A DNA stretch of 10,206 nt from Oscillospiraceae bacterium (GCA_017408725.1 JAFQUA010000012.1:1-10206), one strand, 5' to 3'. Positions 1 through 7,641 are shown, counted from the stretch's first letter. The notes: generated by a model from the sequence alone, not told the origin. Made by a program: numbers and translations.

Positions 1-138
1 AGCAAATTTACTCAAGAATTTTCGTTGGCTGTTATTCGATATACATCGCTTAAACAATCCATTATAATTGTCCAAGGTGTTTATAGTTCGTCTCACATTA
101 TTCAATTTACAAGGTACAGGCGCTCACTCGCGGTGAGC
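1..138 (-). other. Probable rRNA operon leader (5' part), structural gene off the left edge
   Basis: Downstream of the tandem promoters the minus strand begins with a 6-bp hairpin (GCTCAC/GTGAGC, 122-138). It then reads GTACCTTGTAAATTGAATAA, very like the GTACCTTGAAAACTG-type segment found in leaders and spacers before Clostridia 16S and 23S genes. No start codon with a ribosome binding site is present. At the edge the minus strand ends with CTTGAGTAAATTTGCT, which could be one arm of a processing stem completed outside the window. I infer that a 16S rRNA gene begins just beyond position 1. It could instead be another stable RNA. Confidence 0.5.
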
Positions 139-144
139 CTGCTT

Positions 145-173
145 ATTCTAGCACAGCTTCAATCCTATGTCAA
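145..173 (-). promoter_or_regulatory. Downstream tandem promoter (P2), probable rRNA operon
   Basis: On the minus strand a perfect -35 TTGACA (173-168) is followed after exactly 17 bases by TAGAAT (150-145). It lies 94 bp downstream of an equally strong promoter on the same strand. Two near-consensus promoters in tandem with no protein gene between them is typical of Firmicutes rrn operons. Transcription would start near 138. Confidence 0.7.
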
Positions 174-238
174 GAACTTTTTTCAGTTTTTAAAGGATTT
201 TCTGTTGCTTGAATTCCGCTTTTGCGGACAGCTTCGAT

Positions 239-267
239 ATAATAGCAGAAGTATCACTCGTTGTCAA
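239..267 (-). promoter_or_regulatory. Upstream tandem promoter (P1), probable rRNA operon
   Basis: On the minus strand a perfect -35 TTGACA (267-262) is followed after exactly 17 bases by TATTAT (244-239). The sequence just upstream (about 268-300) is rich in A tracts on this strand, as in the UP elements of strong rRNA promoters. It reads leftwards toward a second promoter and a leader that leaves the window. The promoter is seen directly; the assignment to an rRNA operon is inference from the paired strong promoters and the leader. Confidence 0.7.
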
Positions 268-395
268 GACTAATTTTCTATTTTTTACGATCTTTTTTTC
301 AGCCCTACAATTTGTGGTTTTGTACTGTTGCAAAACCTAAATATTGGTCTCTTCTCACCCCTTCTAAACCCAATATCGTCATATCGCACAACGAA

Positions 396-1841
396 TCATT
401 TCTGATTCCTGCGGTCCACGGGTTTTAGATGCTCTGGCCTCTGTTTCCGGCATTTCATTCTGCTGCGCAACAACCCGGGTTCGAAGAATCTAAGATAAGG
501 AACTCCTAAACTTCTGAGCATCAGTAAATGAATCAAAAGAATTCCCAACCCAATTAATATGCCAATTAAGCCAGTTATTGATCCTGCGACTCCAAGGACA
601 AATCTCCACACCCGCACAGCAGATGCCAGATCTCTGTTCGGCAAAACGAATCCGCAGACTCCGGCAATGCTGACAGCGATCAGCGCAATTGGGGAAACAA
701 GTCCTGCCTCCACGCCGGCTGTGCCCACAACAATTCCACCAATAATAGAAACAGACTGTCCAATGCTCTGTGGCAGGTGTACACCGGATTCCTGAAGCAG
801 TTCGAATGCCACAAGAAGTCCCAGCACTTCCCAAACGGTTGAAAAGGGAGCGGATTCCTTACTTTTCAAAATCACACTTAAGAGCGGTTCCGGTATCAGA
901 TTCTGATGATAGACGGTCATTGCGATAAAGATTCCCGGCAGCAACAAACTTAGCAGCAGCGCAACATACCGCAGCACCCGCACACAGGAAGCGGAAACAT
1001 AATCCCTTCCCACATCCTCCGCTGACGACATCAAATATCCAATATCCACCGGCGCAAGATACCCCACCGGTATCCCATCCACAAACAAACCTACTCTTCC
1101 GGTAAGCAATCCACGGCAAAACCGGTCTGTCCGCTCAGTATACTGCAGAAGTGGAAACGCTGTAGCCCGGGAACCGGTTACATACTCCTCTACTGCTGAA
1201 GGGACGATCAAACCGTCGATATCGATCTCATCCAACCGCCTTTTCATTCTTTTCACATATTCCGGATTGGTGATTCCTTCTATCCAGACCACCGTCACAT
1301 TTGTCAGGCTTCGTCTGCCCACCTTCGTTTCGTACAGTCGCAGGTCCGGAGTGCGCAAGTGGCGGCGGACCAAGCTGGTATTGGAGCGCACGGTTTCTAC
1401 AAATGCATCTTTCGGCCCTTTTACGGTATTTTCCAGATCAGGCGGTGCAATGCTGCGTTTTTCCCCTGTTTTCACTTCAAATGCAATCGCACCAACACCG
1501 GGAAAGAGAATGACGCAAAAACCGTTGACCAGCATAAGCGCCACATCATCTAATGATTTGCAGGGCTTGGCAACGGAATTGACAACAACACCGTTCAGAG
1601 CTTTGTCATACAATTTCTGCATACTGTCCCCGGTCAAATTCTCAACCGCAGGCTGAAAAACATACTCAGATATATCCGCGCCGGAGGTTAGACCATCAAT
1701 GGCATAGGCATATAGGCTATATTCTCCGCAGTTCAATGTACGGGCATTAAAATCCCCTGCCCCATCGAAGATCCCACGGATATTGTCATCGTTCATTTCT
1801 CCCGGATACATAGGCTCAGGGCGCTGCGTTGGTTTCTCCAT
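396..1841 (-). CDS. GerA-family spore germination receptor subunit (GerAA/SpoVAF-like)
   Basis: Subunit A of a nutrient germinant receptor in the inner spore membrane; the family senses amino acids or sugars and triggers release of spore solutes. The protein has 481 residues, the usual family size. The soluble N-terminal half carries the conserved block beginning [13 protein letters not shown] (about residues 142-167, followed by [11 protein letters not shown]). The C-terminal half has about five hydrophobic segments (about 292-311, 335-351, 364-383, 384-401, 412-441), including the family signature [19 protein letters not shown]. The frame stays open upstream to a TTG at 1910, but the ATG at 1841 has a clear GAGGTGG site 5 bases before it, so I use that start. 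The usual partners gerB and gerC are absent: downstream is the putative rRNA promoter region, and upstream is divergent mnmE. Family membership is secure; the germinant cannot be told. Confidence 0.93.
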   Translation of the reverse strand: MEKPTQRPEPMYPGEMNDDNIRGIFDGAGDFNARTLNCGEYSLYAYAIDGLTSGADISEYVFQPAVENLTGDSMQKLYDKALNGVVVNSVAKPCKSLDDVALMLVNGFCVILFPGVGAIAFEVKTGEKRSIAPPDLENTVKGPKDAFVETVRSNTSLVRRHLRTPDLRLYETKVGRRSLTNVTVVWIEGITNPEYVKRMKRRLDEIDIDGLIVPSAVEEYVTGSRATAFPLLQYTERTDRFCRGLLTGRVGLFVDGIPVGYLAPVDIGYLMSSAEDVGRDYVSASCVRVLRYVALLLSLLLPGIFIAMTVYHQNLIPEPLLSVILKSKESAPFSTVWEVLGLLVAFELLQESGVHLPQSIGQSVSIIGGIVVGTAGVEAGLVSPIALIAVSIAGVCGFVLPNRDLASAVRVWRFVLGVAGSITGLIGILIGLGILLIHLLMLRSLGVPYLRFFEPGLLRSRMKCRKQRPEHLKPVDRRNQK

Positions 1842-1879
1842 TTTAACCACCTCACAGGCAGTTTCTCCCAAAACTTGCG

Positions 1880-1909
1880 GATTATGTGCATAGGAATTGC
1901 AATTGTCCA
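1880..1909 (-). promoter_or_regulatory. Candidate sporulation (sigma-G-like) promoter of the gerA gene
   Basis: On the minus strand TGGACA (1909-1904), a 17-base spacer and CATAATC (1886-1880) resemble the forespore sigma-G pattern of B. subtilis (TGAATA, 17-18 bases, CATACTA), with 4/6 and 5/7 matches. The family is normally expressed under sigma-G. The same bases also read as a weak sigma-A promoter (TTGGAC, 18 bases, CATAAT). It overlaps the -35 region of the divergent mnmE promoter. Inference from pattern only. Confidence 0.35.
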
Positions 1910-1925
1910 AAAAGGGTGGTATAAT
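1897..1925 (+). promoter_or_regulatory. mnmE promoter (sigma-A type)
   Basis: TTGCAA (1897-1902), a 17-base spacer and a perfect TATAAT (1920-1925) lie just upstream of mnmE. A ribosome binding site AAGGAGA (1944-1950) precedes the ATG at 1961. The -35 half overlaps the candidate promoter of the divergent germination gene. Confidence 0.6.
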
Positions 1926-1960
1926 CTTACATTATAATAATATAAGGAGATATTTACTCC

Positions 1961-3319
1961 ATGTCTCATGTAATCGCGGCCGTTTCTACCTCCCATGCGG
2001 TAAGCGCCATCGGTATCATTCGTTTAACCGGTGACGGATGCGCACAAGTGGCAGAAAAGGTTTTTACTTCAAGCACAGTAACACTTTCAAACGCCCCAGA
2101 CAGAAAGCTGATTCTGGGCACTCTGCAGGATCGATCCGGCAGAGTGATCGATCAGTGCATGGCTGTCTATTCCCGAGGTCCTCACAGCTATACCGGTGAG
2201 GATACGGTAGAATTTCACTGTCACGGCTCTCCCGCCGTTCTGACCGCAGGTTTGGAAGCGCTGTACGCGGCAGGTGCCTTGCCAGCCAAACGGGGAGAAT
2301 TCACAAAGCGCGCTTTTTTGTACGGAAAACTGGATTTAACGCAAGCAGAAGCAGTGATTGATTTGATCGAAGCCGAAACTGCCGACGCAGCAGCCAATGC
2401 AGCAGGTCAAGTCGGCGGTGTTCTGCAGAAAAAACTCTCCCCTGTCTACAGAGATCTGACGGATCTTTGCAGCCATTTCCATGCGGTTCTTGACTATCCC
2501 GACGAGGACATCGAGGACTTTGGACTCAGTAATTACGAAAGCATGCTGAAAGCCGATGCGAAGAAGTTGGATGCGTTGCTTAATACCTACGGACAAGGCC
2601 GGATTCTGCGTCAAGGCGTTTCCGCCGCTATTGTCGGTAAACCCAATGTCGGAAAATCCAGCCTGTTAAACGCTCTGGCCGGCTACGAGCGGGTCATCGT
2701 TACGGAAATTGCAGGCACTACCCGGGATACTGTGGAAGAAACCGTTATGATCGGCACTACCCGTGTGCGGCTCATCGATACCGCAGGCATTCGGGATACC
2801 GACGACCGGATCGAAGCGATGGGTGTTGAGCGGAGCAAACAGGCTGTGGAAAATGCTGATCTTGTCATTTTTGTCTGTGACGGTTCTCAGCCATTGACTC
2901 CGGAGGATCACGCCATCATTGAATTCTGCGCGGATCGGGAAAACGCCATCGCGCTGATCAACAAAACCGATCTTGGCAGCGCCGTTGTACCAAGCGATCT
3001 GCCTTTTATGAATATCATTAAGGTCTGTGCCAATACCGGCGAAGGGCTGGATCAGCTTGGAGATGTGGTGGATTATCTTTTCACAGGCGAAACACCCTGC
3101 GACGGTTCGATCCTCACCAACGCAAGGCAGTTTGATGCCATCCGCCGGGCTTATGAGGCAATGCTTCGTGCTATGAATGCTCTGAGACTGGGCTTGACCC
3201 CTGATGCAGCGCTAACAGATGTGGAAGAAGCCATGGAAGCCATGGGCGAGGTCACCGGCGCAACCGTGCGGGAGGACATTACCGCAAGAATTTTTGAACG
3301 ATTTTGTGTAGGAAAGTAA
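1961..3319 (+). CDS. mnmE: tRNA uridine-5-carboxymethylaminomethyl(34) synthesis GTPase MnmE
   Basis: GTPase that works with MnmG to install the carboxymethylaminomethyl group at C5 of the wobble uridine U34 in certain tRNAs, using a folate-derived one-carbon unit. At 452 residues it has the normal length. The N-terminal tetrahydrofolate-binding domain begins IAAVSTSHAVSAIGIIRLTG. The inserted G domain shows G1 GKPNVGKS (226-233), the G2 loop GTTRDT (252-257), G3 DTAG (273-276) and G4 NKTD (334-337). The C-terminus ends in FCVGK with the conserved cysteine C449. The ATG at 1961 has AAGGAGA upstream. The next gene, a cysteine desulfurase, starts 2 bases after the TAA, so the two are probably cotranscribed and translationally coupled. 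All key residues are present. Confidence 0.97.
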   Translation: MSHVIAAVSTSHAVSAIGIIRLTGDGCAQVAEKVFTSSTVTLSNAPDRKLILGTLQDRSGRVIDQCMAVYSRGPHSYTGEDTVEFHCHGSPAVLTAGLEALYAAGALPAKRGEFTKRAFLYGKLDLTQAEAVIDLIEAETADAAANAAGQVGGVLQKKLSPVYRDLTDLCSHFHAVLDYPDEDIEDFGLSNYESMLKADAKKLDALLNTYGQGRILRQGVSAAIVGKPNVGKSSLLNALAGYERVIVTEIAGTTRDTVEETVMIGTTRVRLIDTAGIRDTDDRIEAMGVERSKQAVENADLVIFVCDGSQPLTPEDHAIIEFCADRENAIALINKTDLGSAVVPSDLPFMNIIKVCANTGEGLDQLGDVVDYLFTGETPCDGSILTNARQFDAIRRAYEAMLRAMNALRLGLTPDAALTDVEEAMEAMGEVTGATVREDITARIFERFCVGK

Positions 3320-3321
3320 CT

Positions 3322-4449
3322 ATGATTTATTTGGACAATTCTGCCACCACCAAGCCTTGCAACGAGGCTGTGGAGGCAATGACAGCAGCTTTAACCGAAG
3401 GCTGGGCAAATCCCAGCGCCCTTTACGCCTTCGGCTTTGATGCCGCAAAACAGCTTCGCTCTGCGAGGCACTCTGTCGCCAGTGCCATGGGCGCTGAGCC
3501 TGACCGGATTTTTTTCACTTCCGGCGGTACGGAAGCAGACAACTGGGCCATTTTCGGCACTGTCAAGCGTATGGGCAAGCGAGGCAAGCATATCATTACC
3601 ACTGCCATTGAGCACCACGCAGTCTTAAACTGCATGAAGGATCTGGAAGCCCAAGGCTTTGAAGTAACCTACCTGCAGCCAGACAACCTCGGCAACATTT
3701 CTACAGACAGTTTGAAAGCCGCACTGCGCAAGGATACCATCCTTGTTTCCATTATGATGGTCAATAACGAGGTCGGTTCCGTGATGCCCATCCAGCAAAT
3801 GGCCAAGCTGACCCACAAGCTTTGCCCCGATGCAATCTTTCACACCGATGCGGTGCAGGGATTCTTGAAGATCCCCTTCTCCGCAAAAACACTGGGTGCG
3901 GATCTGATCACCGTTTCTTCCCATAAGATCCACGGTCCGAAAGGCGCGGGAGCACTGTATATCTCCCCCAGGCTCAAGTCCTTCCCCGCCCTGCTTTTAG
4001 GCGGTGGGCAAGAAGGCGGATATCGTAGCGGAACTGAGGCCATCCCCGCCATTTTGGGCTTTGCAGCAGCCGTCGTGGCCGGTGTTGCCAGCTTCCGGGA
4101 AGATATTCAGAAGGAAAAAGCTTTATTAAACAGTCTTGTGGAGAAATCATCTACCATAAAGGGTATCGTCATTAACGGCGCACATGACGCACCGCATATT
4201 CTGTCCCTTTCCATACCTGGTGTGCCCACACAGAATACCATCAACATTTTGCAGGATCACGGCATCTGCATTTCCGCAGGTTCTGCCTGCGCCAAAGGGC
4301 ACCGCAGCCATACGCTGACCGCCATGAACCTCTCTCCTGAAGTCATGGACGGCTCTTTCCGGATCTCCCTTTGCCGTGACAATACGCCAGAAGAACTGGA
4401 CGAATTTGTTGACATTATTAAAACAGAAATTGTTCCCCGAGCCAGATAA
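3322..4449 (+). CDS. Cysteine desulfurase, NifS/IscS-like
   Basis: PLP-dependent enzyme that converts L-cysteine to L-alanine and passes the sulfur, as a persulfide, to acceptors such as iron-sulfur scaffolds or tRNA thiolases. The 375-residue protein starts YLDNSATTKP, typical of the family. It has the PLP-stacking region IEHHAV (about 96-101), the Schiff-base lysine in SSHK (K202) and the catalytic cysteine in SAGSACAKGHRSH (C323). The loop after the cysteine looks a couple of residues shorter than in YrvO/IscS-type sequences. The frame is open back to a TTG inside mnmE, but the ATG at 3322 follows an AGGAAAG site and gives the expected N-terminus. It lies 2 bases after mnmE and is followed by a strong terminator. 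The link to mnmE suggests supply of sulfur for U34 2-thiolation, though a general iron-sulfur role is equally possible. Confidence 0.94.
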   Translation: MIYLDNSATTKPCNEAVEAMTAALTEGWANPSALYAFGFDAAKQLRSARHSVASAMGAEPDRIFFTSGGTEADNWAIFGTVKRMGKRGKHIITTAIEHHAVLNCMKDLEAQGFEVTYLQPDNLGNISTDSLKAALRKDTILVSIMMVNNEVGSVMPIQQMAKLTHKLCPDAIFHTDAVQGFLKIPFSAKTLGADLITVSSHKIHGPKGAGALYISPRLKSFPALLLGGGQEGGYRSGTEAIPAILGFAAAVVAGVASFREDIQKEKALLNSLVEKSSTIKGIVINGAHDAPHILSLSIPGVPTQNTINILQDHGICISAGSACAKGHRSHTLTAMNLSPEVMDGSFRISLCRDNTPEELDEFVDIIKTEIVPRAR

Positions 4450-4453
4450 GAAC

Positions 4454-4481
4454 AGCCCTCGCCGTAGCCGGCGAGGGCTTT
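4454..4481. terminator. Bidirectional terminator between the cysteine desulfurase and proS units
   Basis: A perfect 11-bp GC-rich stem (AGCCCTCGCCG 4454-4464, CGGCGAGGGCT 4469-4479) closes a 4-base loop and is followed by TTTCATCTT on the plus strand. It starts 5 bases after the cysteine desulfurase stop codon. On the minus strand it is followed by GTTCTT and lies just beyond the proS/small-ORF unit, so it probably ends both converging transcripts. The T tracts are short. Confidence 0.8.
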
Positions 4482-4498
4482 CATCTTGGGTCAATCGA

Positions 4499-4656
4499 TC
4501 ACTTTTTCTTTGCTGCAATCTTACGGACCAGTTTGACAGTTCCCCAAACAATCAACGAGAAGCAGGTAAAAATGGCAACATAGCACAAAACAAACAGCGG
4601 ATAACTGAATTCCTGAACCGCACCCAGCAGTGTGAACTGGGTAGGATAATTTTCAT
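4499..4656 (-). pseudogene. Small single-pass membrane protein gene with an apparent 1-base deletion
   Basis: The ATG (4656-4654) touches the proS stop codon. Read directly it gives a short arginine/cysteine-rich peptide. Shifting frame right after ATGAAAA gives a convincing protein: MK then NYPTQFTLLGAVQEF, a hydrophobic segment from about residue 20 to 40, and a basic tail ending RKIAAKKK at a TGA (4501-4499). The span is 158 bases, one short of the 159 needed for 52 residues plus stop, so adding one A to the four-A run after the start codon would restore the gene. It may be a real frameshift, a sequencing error in a homopolymer, or a gene starting at a non-ATG codon inside proS (CTG is in frame). 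I do not recognise the protein. It would be cotranscribed with proS. Confidence 0.5.
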
Positions 4657-6093
4657 TTAGTATGCCACGCCCCAGTAAATCATCTTATCTGCAGGCTTTC
4701 CGCAGCAGGCGCAGGTCTCGCCCAGCTTCTCCTGCGCGAAGGGGATACAACGGGAAGACATACCGGCCTTTTCCTTCATGGCAAGCTCACATTCCAGATC
4801 GCCGCACCACATGGTCTTGATGTAGCCGCCGTGCTCGTCCTGCAGAGCCTTGGCTTCCTCGATAGAGTGCGCCTCATAAATATGCTCCTGCAGATTCTTC
4901 TTGGCGCGGTCATACATACCCCGATGGACCAACTCCAGCTGCTCCGCAACGGCAGTCTCTAGATCGGTCAGCTTGCAAACAATCTTTTCCCGGTCGGTAC
5001 GGCGAACCAGTACACATTCACCACTTTCCAGATCCCGGGGGCCGCACTCGACACGCAGAGGCACGCCCTTCATCTCATATTCGGCGCACTTCCAGCCCAT
5101 GGAATTGTCACTGTCGTCCAGCTTGACACGCAGGCCGGCATTTACAAGGCGAGCCTTCAGCTCATTGGCAGCTTCCAGAACACCGGGCTTATGCTGCGCC
5201 ACGGGCAGAATGACAACCTGAACAGGAGCGACCTTGGGAGGCAGCACCAGACCGTTATTGTCGCCGTGGGTCATGATGATTCCGCCGATCAGGCGGGTGG
5301 AAACGCCCCAAGAGGTCTCATGAGGATTGGTCTTCTGATTATTCTTATCTGTAAATTCAATCTCAAAAGCCTTTGCAAAACCGTCACCAAAGTAGTGGGA
5401 AGTACCCGCCTGCAGAGCCTTACGATCATGCATCATGCATTCGATGGTGTAGGTAGCTTCGGCACCGTTGAACTTTTCCTTTTCGGTCTTTTGACCGCGG
5501 GTCACGGGCATTGCAAGCACATTCTCGCAGAAGTCAGCATAGACATTCAGCATGGTCTCAGTGAATTCCTTGGCTTCCTCTGCGGTTGCATGGATGGTGT
5601 GACCCTCCTGCCACAAAAATTCTCTGTGACGCAGGAAGGGGCGGCTGGTCTTTTCCCAACGCAGAACACTGCACCACTGGTTATACTTCATAGGAAGATC
5701 CCGGTGAGACTGCAGAACATTTGCAAAATGCTCACAGAACAAAGTTTCGGAGGTAGGACGGATAGCATAGCGCTCTTCTAATCTTTCGCCACCGCCCATG
5801 GTGACCCAAGCGCACTCAGGAGCAAAGCCTTCCACATGATCCTTTTCCTTCTGCAGCAGGCTTTCGGGGATCAGCAGAGGCATGTACACATTTTCGACAC
5901 CCTGCTTTTTAAACTCAGCATCCATGATGCGCTGAATATTCTCCCAGATGGCGTAGCCATAGGGGCGGTAAATAAACACGCCCTTGACGGAAGAATAGTC
6001 GATCAACTGGGCTTTTTTGCATACATCAGTAAACCACTGGGCAAAGTCTACCTCCATATCGGTGATCTGTTCTACTTTTTTATCCTTAGCCAT
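4657..6093 (-). CDS. proS: Prolyl-tRNA synthetase, archaeal/eukaryotic-type (ProS3)
   Basis: Class II enzyme that charges tRNA-Pro with proline in the cytoplasm. The 478-residue protein is the short form: it lacks the large editing insertion of the E. coli type and has a C-terminal extension. Visible are the class II motif 2 region [16 protein letters not shown] (about 144-159), motif 3 [10 protein letters not shown] (262-271), an anticodon-binding domain starting at [14 protein letters not shown], and a zinc-type C-terminal domain with cysteines at about 430, 435, 449, 461, 463 and 464. It ends in YWGVAY with the terminal tyrosine usual in this family. The frame is open to a TTG at 6153, but that TTG belongs to a -35-like sequence. 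The ATG at 6093 has GAGAGG 9 bases upstream and gives the family N-terminus [13 protein letters not shown]. There is no room for a T-box leader upstream. Confidence 0.96.
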   Translation of the reverse strand: MAKDKKVEQITDMEVDFAQWFTDVCKKAQLIDYSSVKGVFIYRPYGYAIWENIQRIMDAEFKKQGVENVYMPLLIPESLLQKEKDHVEGFAPECAWVTMGGGERLEERYAIRPTSETLFCEHFANVLQSHRDLPMKYNQWCSVLRWEKTSRPFLRHREFLWQEGHTIHATAEEAKEFTETMLNVYADFCENVLAMPVTRGQKTEKEKFNGAEATYTIECMMHDRKALQAGTSHYFGDGFAKAFEIEFTDKNNQKTNPHETSWGVSTRLIGGIIMTHGDNNGLVLPPKVAPVQVVILPVAQHKPGVLEAANELKARLVNAGLRVKLDDSDNSMGWKCAEYEMKGVPLRVECGPRDLESGECVLVRRTDREKIVCKLTDLETAVAEQLELVHRGMYDRAKKNLQEHIYEAHSIEEAKALQDEHGGYIKTMWCGDLECELAMKEKAGMSSRCIPFAQEKLGETCACCGKPADKMIYWGVAY

Positions 6094-6134
6094 TGTTTTC
6101 ATCCTCTCAGGTTTTTCCGTTTTCATTTCCTTAC

Positions 6135-6143
6135 ATTTTATCA
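6135..6143 (-). promoter_or_regulatory. Candidate proS promoter (extended -10)
   Basis: On the minus strand TGATAAAAT (6143-6135) matches an extended -10 (TGn plus a 5/6 TATAAT-like hexamer), 42 bases before the proS ATG. A TTGACA lies only 7 bases upstream of the hexamer, too close to be its -35; with a normal spacing that TTGACA would pair only with a poor -10. The promoter call is therefore tentative. Confidence 0.35.
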
Positions 6144-6199
6144 CACATGTCAAGTGGTTGCATAGGATGAATTACAGTTTTGATCAAAGGAGCCCGTAT

Positions 6200-6355
6200 A
6201 TGAAGCAGGTTACTCTAACTCTGGAACCGTCTCTGGTTCTCTTTTATACCCGCATTGCCATATGCTCCGGAAAAACATTGGAACAAGTCCTTGCTGATGC
6301 TCTTTTTAAACTGGCGGGAGAACTGTCTCTGGAGGCGCTACAGTGCAGAGAATAA
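6200..6355 (+). CDS. Small ribbon-helix-helix-like protein (51 aa), function unknown
   Basis: The ATG at 6200 has an excellent site AAAGGAG (6186-6192) 7 bases upstream; the longer open frame to the left has no such signal. The 51-residue product starts with a short strand-like segment KQVTLTLEP, then two predicted amphipathic helices (about 10-22 and 26-48) joined by a turn at CSGKTLEQ. This strand-helix-turn-helix order and size fit the MetJ/Arc/CopG ribbon-helix-helix fold of small DNA-binding regulators and antitoxins, but I base this on pattern, not a confirmed match. No toxin-like gene follows. It lies between divergent proS and the L-serine dehydratase gene, 74 bases before the latter, on the same strand. 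That it is a gene is likely; its role is unknown. Confidence 0.7.
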   Translation: MKQVTLTLEPSLVLFYTRIAICSGKTLEQVLADALFKLAGELSLEALQCRE

Positions 6356-6368
6356 TTCACAATAAGCA

Positions 6369-6397
6369 TTGTATTTCCTTGTAAGATTTGATATACT
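6369..6397 (+). promoter_or_regulatory. L-serine dehydratase promoter
   Basis: TTGTAT (6369-6374), a 17-base spacer and TATACT (6392-6397) make a good sigma-A promoter 32 bases before the dehydratase ATG. Transcription would start near 6404. The -10 overlaps the left arm of a perfect inverted repeat, so promoter access may be controlled. Confidence 0.6.
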
Positions 6398-6416
6398 TTT
6401 GTCAAAGCAAAAGTAT
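6393..6416. promoter_or_regulatory. Perfect 9+9 bp inverted repeat over the dehydratase promoter (candidate operator)
   Basis: ATACTTTTG (6393-6401) and CAAAAGTAT (6408-6416) are exact inverted copies 6 bases apart. The left arm covers the -10 and the expected start point falls in the spacer, so a complete RNA hairpin would not form in the transcript. That favours a protein-binding operator. The right arm ends just before the GGAGG ribosome binding site (6418-6422). The repeat is seen directly; its function is inferred. Confidence 0.5.
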
Positions 6417-6429
6417 CGGAGGTTATTGC

Positions 6430-7641
6430 ATGAAATCCATCCGGGATATTTATAAAATTGGAAAAGGACCGTCTTCCTCTCACACTATGGGCCCTGAGCG
6501 GGCTGCAAAGCTGTTTCGGGAGCGTTACCCGGAGGCAGACTCTTTTAAGGTGATCCTTTACGGCAGCTTAAGCAAGACAGGCGTGGGCCACGGTACTGAC
6601 CGGGTCATTCGGCAGGTTCTCTTCCCCCTGCCCACAGAAATCGTTTTCTCCCAGGAGGAGCTTGTCGGCAGCCATCCCAACACACTGGACTTCATCGCAC
6701 GGAAAGGCGATGAAGAAATTGGCTTTTTGCGTGTTGAATCCATCGGCGGCGGCGATATTCGTTACCCAGGGCAGTCTGACGAGAAGAGTGACGAGGTTTA
6801 TATTGAGCATTCCTTTGCGGAAATCGCAGATTTCTGCAAGTGGCGCTACATCCATACACTTAGTGAATATGTGGAGCTGAACGAAGGCCCGGAGATCTGG
6901 GATTTCCTGATGGAGGTCTGGCAGGTAATGAAACAAGCCATCACCGTTGGTTTACAGGCTGAAGGTGTCCTCCCAGGAGGACTGAATGTCCAGCGGAAGG
7001 CAAAGTATTTATATGAGCAGAAGCCGGAAGTTAACGAGCCAGGGCTTCTGGAATTCCAGCGGATCGCCGCCTATGCCTACGCAGTTGCGGAGCAAAATGC
7101 GGATAATGGTACCATCGTGACGGCCCCCACCTGTGGTGCCTGCGGTGTATTGCCTGCCGTACTTAAATACGCACAGGATACCAAGGGATATACGGACGAG
7201 CAGATCTGCCGCGGCCTTGCCACCGCCGGCATCATCGGCAATCTGACCAAGCGCAACGCATCGATTTCCGGTGCGGAAGCTGGCTGTCAAGCTGAAATTG
7301 GCACTGCCTGCTCCATGGCAGCGGCTGCTCTTGCAGAGCTTTACCAGCAGAATCTGGATCAGGTAGAATACGCCGCGGAAGTTGCCATGGAACATCATCT
7401 GGGTCTGACCTGCGATCCTATCTGCGGGTTGGTGCAGATTCCCTGCATTGAGCGCAACGCCGTTGCCGCCATGCGTGCCATGAACGCCTGCAATTTGAGT
7501 TATTTCCTCACCGGCTCCCGAAATATCAGCTATGATATGGTCTGCCGGGCCATGCACGAGACCGGCATCAACTTAAATAACCGTTTCCGGGAAACCAGCG
7601 AAGGCGGTCTTGCCAAGCTCTATTCCAGAAACAAACGGTAA
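6430..7641 (+). CDS. L-serine dehydratase, iron-sulfur-dependent, single chain
   Basis: Deaminates L-serine to pyruvate and ammonia with a [4Fe-4S] cluster in the active site. At 403 residues it is a fused beta-alpha chain, somewhat shorter than the roughly 450-residue fused enzymes, mainly because the N-terminal part is compact. The N-terminus has the family motif [14 protein letters not shown] (13-26). The alpha part has [13 protein letters not shown] (231-243), [17 protein letters not shown] (281-297) and [19 protein letters not shown] (325-343). C286, C328 and C339 are the likely cluster ligands by family comparison. C332 is an extra cysteine at a position that is usually Ala or Gly. The ATG at 6430 has GGAGG 7 bases upstream; the open frame to 6388 only adds promoter sequence. 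A strong terminator follows. It probably acts in serine catabolism. Confidence 0.95.
   Translation: MKSIRDIYKIGKGPSSSHTMGPERAAKLFRERYPEADSFKVILYGSLSKTGVGHGTDRVIRQVLFPLPTEIVFSQEELVGSHPNTLDFIARKGDEEIGFLRVESIGGGDIRYPGQSDEKSDEVYIEHSFAEIADFCKWRYIHTLSEYVELNEGPEIWDFLMEVWQVMKQAITVGLQAEGVLPGGLNVQRKAKYLYEQKPEVNEPGLLEFQRIAAYAYAVAEQNADNGTIVTAPTCGACGVLPAVLKYAQDTKGYTDEQICRGLATAGIIGNLTKRNASISGAEAGCQAEIGTACSMAAAALAELYQQNLDQVEYAAEVAMEHHLGLTCDPICGLVQIPCIERNAVAAMRAMNACNLSYFLTGSRNISYDMVCRAMHETGINLNNRFRETSEGGLAKLYSRNKR

Noticed and set aside
25..273. 82-codon plus-strand ORF at the left edge
   Set aside because: It runs antisense through the tandem promoters and leader, has no ribosome binding site and a low-complexity product.
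1842..1910. Longer N-terminus of the GerA protein from a TTG start
   Set aside because: No ribosome binding site before the TTG, which lies in promoter-like sequence; the ATG at 1841 has a clear GAGGTGG site.
1946..1960. Hairpin hiding the mnmE ribosome binding site (GGAG/CTCC)
   Set aside because: Only 4 bp with a 7-base loop, too weak to claim regulation.
5191..5781. 196-codon plus-strand ORF
   Set aside because: Fully antisense to proS, whose protein is unmistakable; it is a shadow frame.
6094..6153. Longer N-terminus of ProS from a TTG start
   Set aside because: The TTG is part of a TTGACA promoter-like sequence and the family N-terminus fits the ATG at 6093.
6094..6199. T-box riboswitch upstream of proS
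   Set aside because: The gap to the next gene is only about 106 bases and the T-box core sequence is absent.
7009..7557. 182-codon minus-strand ORF
   Set aside because: Antisense to the cysteine-rich alpha part of the L-serine dehydratase; no start signals.
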